Part shown: positions 19,109 to 28,105 of the stretch, in pieces
Numbering within the stretch: the first letter of the stretch is position 1
Layout of the letters: every line of letters starts with the position of its first letter
Origin: an uncultured Paracoccaceae bacterium
Lineage (GTDB): Bacteria; Pseudomonadota; Alphaproteobacteria; Rhodobacterales; Rhodobacteraceae
Assembly (NCBI GenBank): GCA_938005545.1
Contig: CALKXV010000004.1
Coordinates: 62,001-126,000 of the forward strand
Length of the DNA stretch: 64,000 nt
Direction of reading: 5' to 3'
Position numbers and translations under genes: made by a program
The notes under the pieces: generated by a model
Seen by the model: the letters and a program-made list of their open reading frames with translations, nothing else
Told to the model about the DNA's origin: nothing
The model's database searches: none

Positions 19109-19777
19109 CTAGCGAGCGGGGCCGATATTTGCAACCAAAGCACGCGCGATCCGGTCACCGATTATGGCGGACCCGGCCGGGCTGGGGTGAATGCGATCGT
19201 TGTCATAAAGCGCTGGTTTGCCGGTAATCGCATCGCGGATTTGAACCACAGTGACGTTTGGCCGTGTATCCGCAAGCCGCGTCAACCGTCGCTCCAATTC
19301 GATCAGATCGTCTTCGCATTCATCAAATTCGCCCCGTCGGTCGCCAGCAATGCCGTAATAACCAAGGATGAAAACCTGCGCATCACCTAGACGTGCAAGA
19401 ACCGCCGGATAGTCCGCGCGCACCAACCGATCCAAAACAGCGTCACAGCCGTTACAGCCACAAGCCCCCAACAGATCGTTGCCACCGCCATTCAGGATCA
19501 CAGCATCCCAGTCGCCTTCACGATACTGATCAGGGATCGAGAACCCAACTGCGCCACGCAAGCCACCTTGCCGAAGTTTGGCGCCCGCGACCGAGGCATC
19601 AACCACGCTCTCACCAAGCCGTGCTTCAACAGCATCCGATACCGATGCCCCTGCCCCACGGTTCCACGCAATGATACTGTCGCCCATCGCCAGTATCCGC
19701 GCATCGCGATCTGTGGCTTCGGGAATGATGACACATCCGGCCAGCGCACAAGTTGCTAAAACTGCTTTGATCCGCAT
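19109..19777 (-). CDS. SGNH/GDSL-type hydrolase lipoprotein
   Basis: 222 aa. A lipoprotein signal ends in the lipobox LAGC (Cys15). SGNH block I is AMGDSIIAWN, block III NGGGNDLLG, and block V DRIHPSPAG supplies the catalytic Asp-His pair. Esterase or acyl-hydrolase activity at the periplasmic face is therefore likely; the substrate is unknown. Three cysteines cluster in GACGCNGC, an unusual motif next to block III. It sits upstream of pheS on the same strand. Confidence 0.85.
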   Translation of the reverse strand: MRIKAVLATCALAGCVIIPEATDRDARILAMGDSIIAWNRGAGASVSDAVEARLGESVVDASVAGAKLRQGGLRGAVGFSIPDQYREGDWDAVILNGGGNDLLGACGCNGCDAVLDRLVRADYPAVLARLGDAQVFILGYYGIAGDRRGEFDECEDDLIELERRLTRLADTRPNVTVVQIRDAITGKPALYDNDRIHPSPAGSAIIGDRIARALVANIGPAR

Positions 19778-19799
19778 AGGCGTGTTCCTTAAATGACAA

Positions 19800-19829
19800 A
19801 AGCCGCGAGACCAGATCGGTCCGCGGCTT
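19800..19829 (-). terminator. Terminator of the rpmI-rplT operon
   Basis: Stem AAGCCGCG/CGCGGCTT, extended inward by GACC/GGTC around a single bulged A. On the minus strand it is followed by TTTT-rich sequence. Confidence 0.85.
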
Positions 19830-19854
19830 CGTTGGTTTGCTCCGAATGAGCGAC

Positions 19855-20214
19855 TTACGCGAGCGCGGCCTTCGCCTTATCGACGATGGCTGTAAACACT
19901 TCGGGTTCTTGCACGGCCAGATCGGCCAAAACCTTGCGATCTACTTCAATGCCAGCCAGCGCCAGCCCATTGATGAACCGCGAATACGTCAGCGCTTCGT
20001 CGTGGCTGCGCACAGCCGCATTGATCCGCTGAATCCACAAAGCGCGAAACGTGCGTTTGCGCGCTTTCCGGTCACGTGTGGCGTATTGATTGGCTTTGTC
20101 GACCGCTTGGCGGGCGACTTTAAACGTGTTCTTCCGGCGACCGTAATAGCCTTTCGCGGCATCGGTAACCTTCTTATGACGAGCGTGTGTGGTAGTTCCG
20201 CCTTTAACGCGCAT
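19855..20214 (-). CDS. rplT: Ribosomal protein L20
   Basis: 119 aa, strongly basic, with the family opening [15 protein letters not shown] and the conserved [18 protein letters not shown]. It binds 23S rRNA early in 50S assembly. It follows rpmI by 13 bases in one operon. infC, often upstream of this pair, is not here. Confidence 0.98.
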   Translation of the reverse strand: MRVKGGTTTHARHKKVTDAAKGYYGRRKNTFKVARQAVDKANQYATRDRKARKRTFRALWIQRINAAVRSHDEALTYSRFINGLALAGIEVDRKVLADLAVQEPEVFTAIVDKAKAALA

Positions 20215-20227
20215 ATCTCAGGCCTCC

Positions 20228-20428
20228 TTAACGGCTATAGGGCATGTAGGATTTAACAAGCTTCTGGTCAGGCTCGCTCAGCACCGTTGTGCCGCGTGCA
20301 TTCCGAAGAAATTTGTTAGACCGTTTGATCATGCCGTGCCGTTTGCCAGCCTGGCCACCAACAACCTTACCGGTTGCCGTCACTTTGAAGCGCTTCTTCG
20401 CGCTCGACTTTGTCTTCATCTTGGGCAT
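20228..20428 (-). CDS. rpmI: Ribosomal protein L35
   Basis: 66 aa from the ATG at 20428 ([15 protein letters not shown]). This start is preferred over the in-frame ATG at 20434 because the ribosome site GGAG would touch that ATG, while it lies six bases before 20428. Highly basic 50S protein, cotranscribed with rplT. Confidence 0.97.
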   Translation of the reverse strand: MPKMKTKSSAKKRFKVTATGKVVGGQAGKRHGMIKRSNKFLRNARGTTVLSEPDQKLVKSYMPYSR

Positions 20429-20557
20429 TTCCATCTCCTATCAATCAGACGGTTCTAGGTTCGCTCGGCATGCCACTTTGGCCGGCGCACCCGTCAGAAC
20501 GGTTCGCATACATGCGACCGTCCTGTCTGACAAGGATAAATTGGTCTGTTTCGCGCC

Positions 20558-20782
20558 CTAGATGCCGGCGACGACGCGCGCGAATACTTGGGGCATTTCA
20601 GCAGCCGAATAGCCACCTGGACGTGAAGAATTGGCGTAAAGTATCATCAATCCGCCAATAAATATCGCCAAGATCGCTGCACGTGGCGGTGCGCCACGCG
20701 AAAAGGCTCCCACCATGGATGGGAACGAAAGGCTAAAAATACACACGCCCAAGACCATTATGAGATCTAAATACTCTGGCAT
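20558..20782 (-). CDS. Small two-helix membrane protein downstream of pyk
   Basis: 74 aa with two hydrophobic segments (about residues 7-27 and 34-51) and a C-terminal PGGYSAAEMPQVFARVV. I recall similar small proteins after pyruvate kinase in other roseobacters, with the PGGY-IP-VF pattern kept, but no function is known. It starts 41 bases after the pyk stop on the same strand, so it is likely in the pyk transcript. The ribosome site is weak. Confidence 0.7.
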   Translation of the reverse strand: MPEYLDLIMVLGVCIFSLSFPSMVGAFSRGAPPRAAILAIFIGGLMILYANSSRPGGYSAAEMPQVFARVVAGI

Positions 20783-20823
20783 GCCCGTGATTCTGACGGC
20801 TGTTTTTGGCGATTTTACGGCAA

Positions 20824-22269
20824 TTATTCGGGATCTGCGGGGAGTATTAGGTTTTCGTCGCAGGGCGCAACACGAAGAATATTGGTCGTGCCGGGCTTTC
20901 CAAAGGGAACACCGGCGGTGACAACAAGTTGATCCTGAGGCTCTGCAAATCCTTCTTTTATTGACGTCCGCGCCGAATTGACAACGGCCGACTTAAATCG
21001 ATCAACCTCCGGTGTCTTCACGCAATGCAAGCCCCAGGACAGGCACAGTCGTCGAGCCGTTCCAATTTGCGACGTCATCGCAATAATCGGCACATGGGGC
21101 CGTTCGCGCGCCACCAAAAGAGCCGTCGTCCCAGATTGTGAATAACAGCAAATCACCTTGATATTCGCAGTTTCCGCGATCTCGCGCGCCGCTGAAACGA
21201 TGCCGTCAGCGACAGATTGCTTGGGCCCGCCGCGCGTTGCGTCCACAACGGTGCGGTACGTCGGGTCGCTTTCCACTTCCAGTGCCACGTTGTTCATGGT
21301 CGACACGGCTTCGACAGGATATGATCCAACCGCGCTTTCCGCCGACAACATCACCGCATCTGCGCCTTCATAAATCGCCGCAGCCACATCCGAGACTTCG
21401 GCGCGTGTGGGGATCGGGCTTTCAACCATGGATTCCAGCATCTGCGTCGCCACAATTACTGGTTTGGCAGCGTTTCGACATTTCCGAACCAGGCGTTTCT
21501 GGATCGGTGGCAGGTTCTGTACAGGAAGTTCGACACCCAAATCGCCACGGGCGACCATGATCGCATCCGAAGCTTCTAAAATCGATTCAAATTCGCGCAC
21601 CGCAGATGGCTTTTCAATCTTGGACATCAGAGCAGCACGGCCTTTGGTCAACTCGCGTGCTTCGTGAACATCTTCGGGACGCTGGACAAACGACAAACCA
21701 AGCCATTCGACACCCAATTCACACACAAATTCCAAATCGCGCTTGTCCTTTTCGGACAAGGCCGCCAAAGGCAGCACCACATCGGGCACATTAACGCCTT
21801 TACGGTCGGAAATTGTTCCGCCAACCATAACCATGCAGTTGGCAAAATCGGGCCCGTGTTCTTTAACTTTCAGGCGAATCTTCCCGTCATTGACCAACAA
21901 AGACGAACCTTTCTCCAAAGCTTCGAAAATCTCGCGGTGCGGAAGTTGCGCGCGCATTGCATCGCCGGGTGCCTCATCAAGATCAAGTCGAAAGGATTGA
22001 CCTTCCTCCAGTTCTTCGCTGCCATTGGCAAAGGTCCCGACGCGAAGTTTGGGGCCTTGCAAGTCAGCCAAAATGCCAATCGGACGACCTACGTCTTTTT
22101 CGACCTCACGAATGGCTATGTGTCGCTTTTGGATGTCTTCGTGTTCACCATGGCTCATGTTTAAGCGGAATACATCGGCCCCCGCTTCATAGAGCGCACG
22201 TATCATCGAATAAGAACTGGACGCAGGTCCAAGTGTCGCGACGATCTTAACGTTTCGTAGGCGGCGCAT
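20824..22269 (-). CDS. pyk: Pyruvate kinase
   Basis: 481 aa from ATG 22269. Converts phosphoenolpyruvate and ADP to pyruvate and ATP. Visible landmarks are the N-terminal RNVKIVATLGPASSS, the active-site region SKIEKP and MVARGDLGVELP, and the C-terminal domain with CYSQSGTTALLVARERP. The frame stays open far upstream to 22647, but that extension runs into the divergent DUF1244 gene and is not protein-like. GGA lies eight bases before 22269; an ATG three codons upstream (22278) is the alternative. Confidence 0.96.
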   Translation of the reverse strand: MRRLRNVKIVATLGPASSSYSMIRALYEAGADVFRLNMSHGEHEDIQKRHIAIREVEKDVGRPIGILADLQGPKLRVGTFANGSEELEEGQSFRLDLDEAPGDAMRAQLPHREIFEALEKGSSLLVNDGKIRLKVKEHGPDFANCMVMVGGTISDRKGVNVPDVVLPLAALSEKDKRDLEFVCELGVEWLGLSFVQRPEDVHEARELTKGRAALMSKIEKPSAVREFESILEASDAIMVARGDLGVELPVQNLPPIQKRLVRKCRNAAKPVIVATQMLESMVESPIPTRAEVSDVAAAIYEGADAVMLSAESAVGSYPVEAVSTMNNVALEVESDPTYRTVVDATRGGPKQSVADGIVSAAREIAETANIKVICCYSQSGTTALLVARERPHVPIIAMTSQIGTARRLCLSWGLHCVKTPEVDRFKSAVVNSARTSIKEGFAEPQDQLVVTAGVPFGKPGTTNILRVAPCDENLILPADPE

Positions 22270-22430
22270 TGGGGGCATCCTTTTTGGTTTGTTTTCGCGG
22301 CCTCTATTGCCGGAAATGTTAGCGTATGACAACTGGCCATCGACGTTTATCGGCGGTAAACGCGTGATTGACTGGCGGATCACACCTAATTTTGATGTGC
22401 CCCAAGCCCGACAGACCAAGGAGAATAACG

Positions 22431-22733
22431 ATGGATGATCAGACGCGCATCGAATTAGAGGCCGCCGCATTTCGGCGCATGCAAAAACACCTGATAGAAG
22501 ACCGCCCTGACGTCCAGAACATCGATATGATGAACCTGACAGGGTTCTGCCGGAATTGTCTGTCACGATGGTATCAGGAAGCCGCTGCCGAGAAGGGTAT
22601 AGAAATCTCGAAAGAGACCGCGCGCGAAACCTTTTATGGCAAGCCATTTGACGAATGGCGGGCCGAGTTTCAGACCGAAGCGTCGCCCGAACAACGTGCA
22701 GCTTTCGACCAAACCCACAAGAGGCACGACTGA
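22431..22733 (+). CDS. DUF1244-family protein
   Basis: 100 aa from ATG 22431 with AAGGAG at good spacing. The motif MNLTGFCRNCLSRWYQEAA is diagnostic of DUF1244, a small helical protein family common in alphaproteobacteria. The CxxC could bind a metal, which is inference. The function is unknown. Divergent from pyk; its 3' end is 17 bases from the convergent GGDEF gene. Confidence 0.92.
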   Translation: MDDQTRIELEAAAFRRMQKHLIEDRPDVQNIDMMNLTGFCRNCLSRWYQEAAAEKGIEISKETARETFYGKPFDEWRAEFQTEASPEQRAAFDQTHKRHD

Positions 22734-22750
22734 ACGTGACAACACCTGCG

Positions 22751-24928
22751 TCAAGCCGTGCGCGACAAGACCCCTTGCTCAGACATGTAGGCCATAAGGT
22801 CCTTTAGAACCATCGGCGCACTGTAAAGCGCACCTTGTTGGCGGTCGCACCCTGTGTTTTGCAAAGCGCGCGCTTGATCGATTGTATCGACACCACAGGC
22901 TGTCACACCAATATTCATTGCGTGCCCCATGTTGGCGATGGACTGCACCATCTGAAGTGCCGAGGCAGACTGTGCGACGGGTTCAATCAAACGCGGATCA
23001 ATCTTGAGGCGTTCCGGTGAAAGCCGCCTGAGCGCCACAACACTGCCTTTACCGCTGCCAAATGCGTTGACGACGAAACCGGCACCAGCTTGGCGCAGGT
23101 TTTCGATGCTGCGCAAAAAAGCGACTGTTTCGTCTTCCAAGAAAACCGTTTCGACCAGCTCAAGGCTTATTCCGGAAAGCAACTTCTGCGCCGCGATATC
23201 GCCAGCCAGAGTTTCGTCGACAAACCGGGCATGGCTAACGCTGAAAGACAGATTGGGCGTCGCGTCCGGTTCAAAAACGCCCCGACATTCCGACGTCGCC
23301 CGGTCGAAGATGGATTTGTCAATTTGTCCACGCATTTGGATATCATCTGCGGATTCCAGGAATTCACTCGCGTTCAGCAACCCACGCTCGGGATGCTGCC
23401 AGTTCGCAGACACCGAAAGACTTATCACTTGTCCAGTTTCCGGATCAATTTCTGGCAGATAGACTGGCAAGAATTCACCGTTCTCAAGACCGCGTAGAAT
23501 ATCGGCGCCCAGGTTCTTCACGGCGCGCAGTTGTTCCAGATCAGAACTATCAAAAATTCCAACGCGACCCCGACCGGCGCTTTTGGCCTTATAAAGTGCG
23601 ATATCCGAACTGGTTAACAATTCATCGGTTTCGATCAGCGGCGTGCGGGCGATTCCGACGCTTGCCCCAAAATCACACGGGCGGCCTTCGAAGGTAACCG
23701 GCTTCGCCATTTCTTCGATCAGACGGGCACCAACTTTTTCGGGGTCATCCGAATCGATATTGCAGGCCAGCAAGATAACGAATTCATCCCCGCCGGTACG
23801 CGCCACAATATCAGTGTTCCGCAACACGCGCCGCAGGCGTTCAGACACGACCTCAAGAACATGATCGCCTGCCGCATGCCCCATGGTATCGTTCACCTGC
23901 TTGAAGCGATCCAAATCTACATGAAGCGTCGCAATCTCGCCGCCATTGCTTTCACGTGCATCTGTGAGTTCTTCGAGTTTCATGTTCAGATATCGACGGT
24001 TTCCCAAACCGGTCAGCTCATCGTGGAACGCCTGATAACTGAACTCCTGATTGGAATGCTCAAGTCGTTCCGCATAACGCTTTAGCTCGCGTTGCTGGCT
24101 CAGAAATTCAGAAATGTCAGTCTGCAAAAGCACCCGGTCACCGTTTGCCGCATGGGCTAAAACTACTTTGTACACCCTCCCGTTCATCCGAACTTGGAAT
24201 TCGTTCATGTCCGGATCATTCCAAACCTTCAGGCTTCTTTCGATCCATTCATCAATACGCCCTTCAGCATCCGGAAAGCGTCCGTTTTCGGCACCAAGAC
24301 GCAAAACAGAATTCAGCTTCATACCTTTCTTCAGCTCACTTGGGTCGTCGGTTAACGTTTCTGCATAGGCCGGATTCCAGATCAGCAGCTTGTTTCGGGC
24401 ATCATAGATTGCGAAAGGATCGTTCGACGTTTCAATAGCCGAGATCAGCCGGGTTTGCGCTGCTTCAACTTTAAACAAAAGTTGTTCGTTCTCTATCAAC
24501 GCCAGTTCGGCAGCTTGTTCACGATCCTTCAAATCATTGATATCGCGGATGTTTAATACACAGTGACGACCTTTGCCCTCTTCATCCCAGATGATGAACA
24601 GCGATACGCTTGCCCAGAATTCTGTACCGTCATCACACACACACCGAGACCCGACATTCAGATGTGTACGGCCTGCCGCCTTCATTTCCTCGATGCGATC
24701 TTTAAAATCCATCAGATAGTCTGGGTGATGGATATCCTCCGGGTGGCGACCCAGCGCATCCAGTTGATCAACTTTGAACATGGCGCAGAACGCATCGTTC
24801 ACCCATACGATCTCCCAAGTTGCAGCGTTAGACGGTCGATAACCGATGACTACGGCATCCGCCGTGACAATTGGAAAGTTTGAGAGAACGTCTTCCAGAA
24901 GCATGCTTTTTGGGCCTTGAGTGCCCAC
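22751..24928 (-). CDS. PAS-PAS-GGDEF-EAL protein; diguanylate cyclase with degenerate EAL
   Basis: 725 aa, no membrane segments. PAS domain 1 spans residues about 20-135 and PAS 2 about 155-275, followed by a short coiled coil. The GGDEF domain is intact (GGDEF at 379-383) with the inhibitory-site RxxD (R370-D373) five residues before it, so c-di-GMP synthesis with product inhibition is likely. The EAL domain is eroded: the EAL motif reads SVS (505-507), the DDFG-type loop reads NAFG, although KIDP and ELVET are recognisable. Phosphodiesterase activity is improbable; it may bind c-di-GMP or a partner. PAS input suggests redox or small-ligand sensing. The gene stands alone. Confidence 0.92.
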   Translation of the reverse strand: MGTQGPKSMLLEDVLSNFPIVTADAVVIGYRPSNAATWEIVWVNDAFCAMFKVDQLDALGRHPEDIHHPDYLMDFKDRIEEMKAAGRTHLNVGSRCVCDDGTEFWASVSLFIIWDEEGKGRHCVLNIRDINDLKDREQAAELALIENEQLLFKVEAAQTRLISAIETSNDPFAIYDARNKLLIWNPAYAETLTDDPSELKKGMKLNSVLRLGAENGRFPDAEGRIDEWIERSLKVWNDPDMNEFQVRMNGRVYKVVLAHAANGDRVLLQTDISEFLSQQRELKRYAERLEHSNQEFSYQAFHDELTGLGNRRYLNMKLEELTDARESNGGEIATLHVDLDRFKQVNDTMGHAAGDHVLEVVSERLRRVLRNTDIVARTGGDEFVILLACNIDSDDPEKVGARLIEEMAKPVTFEGRPCDFGASVGIARTPLIETDELLTSSDIALYKAKSAGRGRVGIFDSSDLEQLRAVKNLGADILRGLENGEFLPVYLPEIDPETGQVISLSVSANWQHPERGLLNASEFLESADDIQMRGQIDKSIFDRATSECRGVFEPDATPNLSFSVSHARFVDETLAGDIAAQKLLSGISLELVETVFLEDETVAFLRSIENLRQAGAGFVVNAFGSGKGSVVALRRLSPERLKIDPRLIEPVAQSASALQMVQSIANMGHAMNIGVTACGVDTIDQARALQNTGCDRQQGALYSAPMVLKDLMAYMSEQGVLSRTA

Positions 24929-24993
24929 GCACGATATTTAACTGTGCTTGCCGTAGTACTAATTTTCGCAGTCGAAGTATCTGCAATTTTAAG

Positions 24994-25860
24994 TTACTGA
25001 GCGGCGGCCATGCTTTCGGCCAGATAGATTTCCCGCAAGCGTTGCGCCACTGGTCCTGGCGTTCCCGCTCCGACCGAGACGTCGTCGATTTCGACGACAG
25101 GCATCACGAATGTCGATGCCGACGTGATAAACGCTTCGTCCGCAGCCTTGGCTTCATCGATGGTGAATGCACGTTCTTCGACCTTCATCTGCGCTTCCCG
25201 TGCGAATTTCAGAACCGCCTTACGCGTGATACCGTGCAAAATCTCATTACCCAAATGCCGTGTGATGATGGTGCCGTCTTTCACAATATATGCGTTGTTC
25301 GACGTCCCTTCGGTCACCTGGCCATCTTCGATCATCCAAGCGTCATCTTTACCTGCAGCCTTGGCCATCATCTTGCCCATCGACGGATAAAGAAGTTGCA
25401 CCGTTTTGATATCGCGACGCCCCCAGCGAATGTCGTCGATCGAGATCACTTTCAATCCAATCTCTGCGGCCGCAGACTTAGAAATCGCCTTGGCCTGTGT
25501 GAAAAGAACCAGTGTTGACGGTACTTTATCTGGATCCGGGAAGGCGAAATCCCTGTCCGCATCCGCCCCGCGCGTGACCTGCAAATAGATCATCCCTTCG
25601 GTCAGATCATTGCGCCGCACCAACTCGCGATGGATCTCTAACAATGCGTCTTTGGTCACGGGTTGGGCCATATCAAGCTCACCCAACGACCGTTCAAGTC
25701 GCACTGCATGGCCATCAAAATCAATCAACTTACCGTCCAGAACGCTGGTTACCTCATAGACGCCATCCGCAAATAGAAACCCGCGATCAAAGACCGAAAT
25801 ATGCGCCTCTTCTTCCGGCACATAAGTTCCATTCACATAGACAATGCGGCTCATGTTCAT
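24994..25860 (-). CDS. dat: D-amino-acid aminotransferase (class IV PLP)
   Basis: 288 aa from the ATG at 25860, which overlaps the dgcA stop as ATGA. The fold-type IV features are FDRGFLFADGVYEV near the N-terminus, the PLP-binding lysine in RRDIKTVQLL and the phosphate-binding region EGTSNNAYIV. These are closer to D-amino-acid transaminase than to branched-chain IlvE. It would pass the amino group of D-amino acids to an oxo acid, producing D-Glu or D-Ala and oxo acids. Third gene of the dgcN-dgcA-dat operon, whose neighbours metabolise D-glutamate. Confidence 0.9.
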   Translation of the reverse strand: MNMSRIVYVNGTYVPEEEAHISVFDRGFLFADGVYEVTSVLDGKLIDFDGHAVRLERSLGELDMAQPVTKDALLEIHRELVRRNDLTEGMIYLQVTRGADADRDFAFPDPDKVPSTLVLFTQAKAISKSAAAEIGLKVISIDDIRWGRRDIKTVQLLYPSMGKMMAKAAGKDDAWMIEDGQVTEGTSNNAYIVKDGTIITRHLGNEILHGITRKAVLKFAREAQMKVEERAFTIDEAKAADEAFITSASTFVMPVVEIDDVSVGAGTPGPVAQRLREIYLAESMAAAQ

Positions 25861-26831
25861 CCCCAAAGTTCGGAAACTGGCGGATGAACGCCGTCTCCAT
25901 CATATTTCAAAGCGTGGTCCCGGTCTTCGGCCAGAAGAAGCGGGCCGTCAAGATCAACAACTGCCGCACCCTGCGCGACCAAAACGGCAGGCGCCATGGC
26001 AAGCGACGTACCGACCATACATCCCACCATCACATCAAATCCTTGAGCAAGTGCCGCGTCCCGCAAGGCAATGGCTTCGGTCAGACCACCGGTTTTGTCG
26101 AGCTTGATGTTCACCACGTCATACTTGCCCGAAAGGGCTGGCAAGGATGCGCGATCATGGCAGGATTCGTCAGCACACACCGGCAAGGGGCGTTCGATCT
26201 CGGCCAACATCCCATCGTCATCTGCTGGCAGTGGCTGTTCGACCAGCGTCACGCCCAGCCGGACCAAATGCGGTGCCAGTTCGGTGTATAAATCAACGCT
26301 CCAGCCTTCGTTTGCATCAACGATAATCCGGGTCTTGGGTGCGCCCGACCGCACCGCCTCAAGCCGTGCCATGTCATCTTCACCACCCAACTTGATCTTT
26401 AGCAAAGGGCGATGGCTGTGCTTCGCCGCAGCCTTGGCCATGCTCTCAGGCGTCCCCAAAGAAAGCGTAAAGGCCGTGATCTCAGCGGCAGGGCGCGCCA
26501 ATCCCGCCAGGTCCCAAACCCGCTTTCCGGCGGTCTTCGCCTCTAAGTCCCAAAGCGCACAATCAACCGCATTTCGTGCAGCACCAGCAGGTAGAAGGCC
26601 TGCCAAGGACAGCCGGTCCACACCTTGAGGAACCGATGCAACTTCAGTCGCAACGCTCTCCATTGTCTCGCCATAACGCGCATAGGGCACGCATTCGCCC
26701 CAGCCCCGTACACCTTCCGCTTCGGCCAGAACCGTCACCACTTCGGCGGCATCCTTAGACCCGCGCGCAATCGTAAATGTCTCAGCCAGCCGAAAGGTCT
26801 CGAACTTCGAGATTAGTTGCACCATGGCCAC
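25857..26831 (-). CDS. dgcA: N-acetyl-D-glutamate racemase, enolase superfamily
   Basis: 324 aa. Enolase-superfamily barrel with the pattern of dipeptide epimerases: LLKIKLGG (catalytic Lys), VDANEGW, LVEQPLP, CADESC and VNIKLDKTGGL (second Lys, metal ligands Asp-Glu-Asp). Annotated in older systems as L-Ala-D/L-Glu epimerase. Placement directly after the DUF1611 gene argues for the DgcA role, racemising N-acetyl-D-Glu to N-acetyl-L-Glu. Overlaps dat by ATGA. The specific substrate is inferred from context, not from residues. Confidence 0.85.
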   Translation of the reverse strand: MAMVQLISKFETFRLAETFTIARGSKDAAEVVTVLAEAEGVRGWGECVPYARYGETMESVATEVASVPQGVDRLSLAGLLPAGAARNAVDCALWDLEAKTAGKRVWDLAGLARPAAEITAFTLSLGTPESMAKAAAKHSHRPLLKIKLGGEDDMARLEAVRSGAPKTRIIVDANEGWSVDLYTELAPHLVRLGVTLVEQPLPADDDGMLAEIERPLPVCADESCHDRASLPALSGKYDVVNIKLDKTGGLTEAIALRDAALAQGFDVMVGCMVGTSLAMAPAVLVAQGAAVVDLDGPLLLAEDRDHALKYDGDGVHPPVSELWG

Positions 26832-26876
26832 TTGAGCCTTTCTAAATCTGACAATTCCATCCGGTAAAAACGCCCA

Positions 26877-27884
26877 TCAAATTGCCTGAAGCGCATCAAC
26901 CAGCCGTCCCGCACCATGCCGGAAAGGATCGACCGTGGGCAAGCTCATCTGGGCTTCGATCTCTTTACAATGCGTTGCTGCCTCATCATCCCCAAGCGCT
27001 TTGGTGTTAACGGAAATGCCTGCGACCAACACGTTTGGGTTCGCTATTCTTGCAATCGGCAACACCATGTCCCGCAGGGCTTCCAATGATGGCAGGTCGT
27101 AATCCGGCAGACCCCGCATATGCGTCCGGGTCGGTTCATGGGCCAAAATGATCGCGTCAGGTTGCCCACCGTGGATCAATGCCATGGTTACGCCGGAAAA
27201 AGACACATGAAACAGGCTCCCCTGGCCCTCGATATGGTCCCAATGATCCGCATCATTGTCGGGTGTCAACCATTCAACCGCACCCGCCATGAAATCAGCC
27301 ACGACTGCGTCCAAAGGCACACCCTTGCCGGTGATCAAAATACCCGTCTGCCCCGTCGGCCGGAACGTTGATTTCAACCCGCGCTTCTCCATTTCAGCGT
27401 TCATTGCAAGCCCGGTATACATCTTGCCAACCGAACAATCCGTTCCAATCGCCAAGCACCGTTTGCCGGACCGTTTCTTACCATCCGCGATCGGATAAGC
27501 GACACTTGGCACACGAACATCGTGCAACGTGGCCCCGGATCGTGCCGACGTGGCCTTCAAGACGTCTTCGTCGCGCAACAAACTGTGCAGCCCGCTGGCC
27601 AGATCAAAGCCGATTTCCATCGCCTCAGCCAAAACCGCCAGCCACGCTTCCGAGATCATGCCACCCCGGTTCGCGACCCCAACAACAAGCGTTCGTGCAC
27701 CTTTGTTGTAAGCATCCTGCAAGGTCATATCCGCTACGCCGACATCTGCCTGACAGCCGGGCATCCGAAACTGTCCAACAACATTTTCTGGATTCCAGTC
27801 GGCAATGCCTTGTGCAACTTTGGCGGCCAGCTGATCCGGTGCATCTCCTAGAAAAAGCAAATACGGCGTACGAATCATTTTCAT
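26877..27884 (-). CDS. dgcN: DgcN-type D-glutamate N-acetyltransferase (DUF1611)
   Basis: 335 aa. The DUF1611 family is P-loop-like: the C-terminal half has GTDCSVGKMYTGLAM, a Walker-A-like turn, and THMRGLPDYDLPS. From memory of the family, DgcN acetylates D-glutamate with acetyl-CoA, the first step of a D-Glu route that continues through DgcA. It is the first gene of the operon, 45 bases before dgcA. A dedicated LysR-type regulator, seen elsewhere, is not in view. Confidence 0.85.
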   Translation of the reverse strand: MKMIRTPYLLFLGDAPDQLAAKVAQGIADWNPENVVGQFRMPGCQADVGVADMTLQDAYNKGARTLVVGVANRGGMISEAWLAVLAEAMEIGFDLASGLHSLLRDEDVLKATSARSGATLHDVRVPSVAYPIADGKKRSGKRCLAIGTDCSVGKMYTGLAMNAEMEKRGLKSTFRPTGQTGILITGKGVPLDAVVADFMAGAVEWLTPDNDADHWDHIEGQGSLFHVSFSGVTMALIHGGQPDAIILAHEPTRTHMRGLPDYDLPSLEALRDMVLPIARIANPNVLVAGISVNTKALGDDEAATHCKEIEAQMSLPTVDPFRHGAGRLVDALQAI

Positions 27885-28105
27885 CCCCTTCTGTTTCGCG
27901 CGATTTTCTCCATATTCTGGGAAAGATCTTACGGTTTCTGGCGCATATCAGACCATACGCCGCAAGATAACGGAATTTTTCAGCAATTTCGCGCGGAATC
28001 TTGCAAGCCGCAATTCCCGGCATTACTGCGGCGCAAATGCCTTGCATGCTGCAACGCAACATAATACTTCAAACTCGTCGTCCAGCGAAAGAAAGTTACC
28101 CAGAC

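Noticed and set aside
22270-22647. N-terminal extension of pyruvate kinase to 607 residues
   Set aside because: The extension overlaps the divergent DUF1244 gene, is not protein-like, and pyruvate kinases of this type have about 480 residues.
28000-28055. TTGCAA-like repeats before mcl1 as a PccR/RamB-type site
   Set aside because: One CTTGCAAG and several loose TTGCA/TGCAA matches occur, but the spacing and sequence do not form the paired TTTGCAAA boxes expected.
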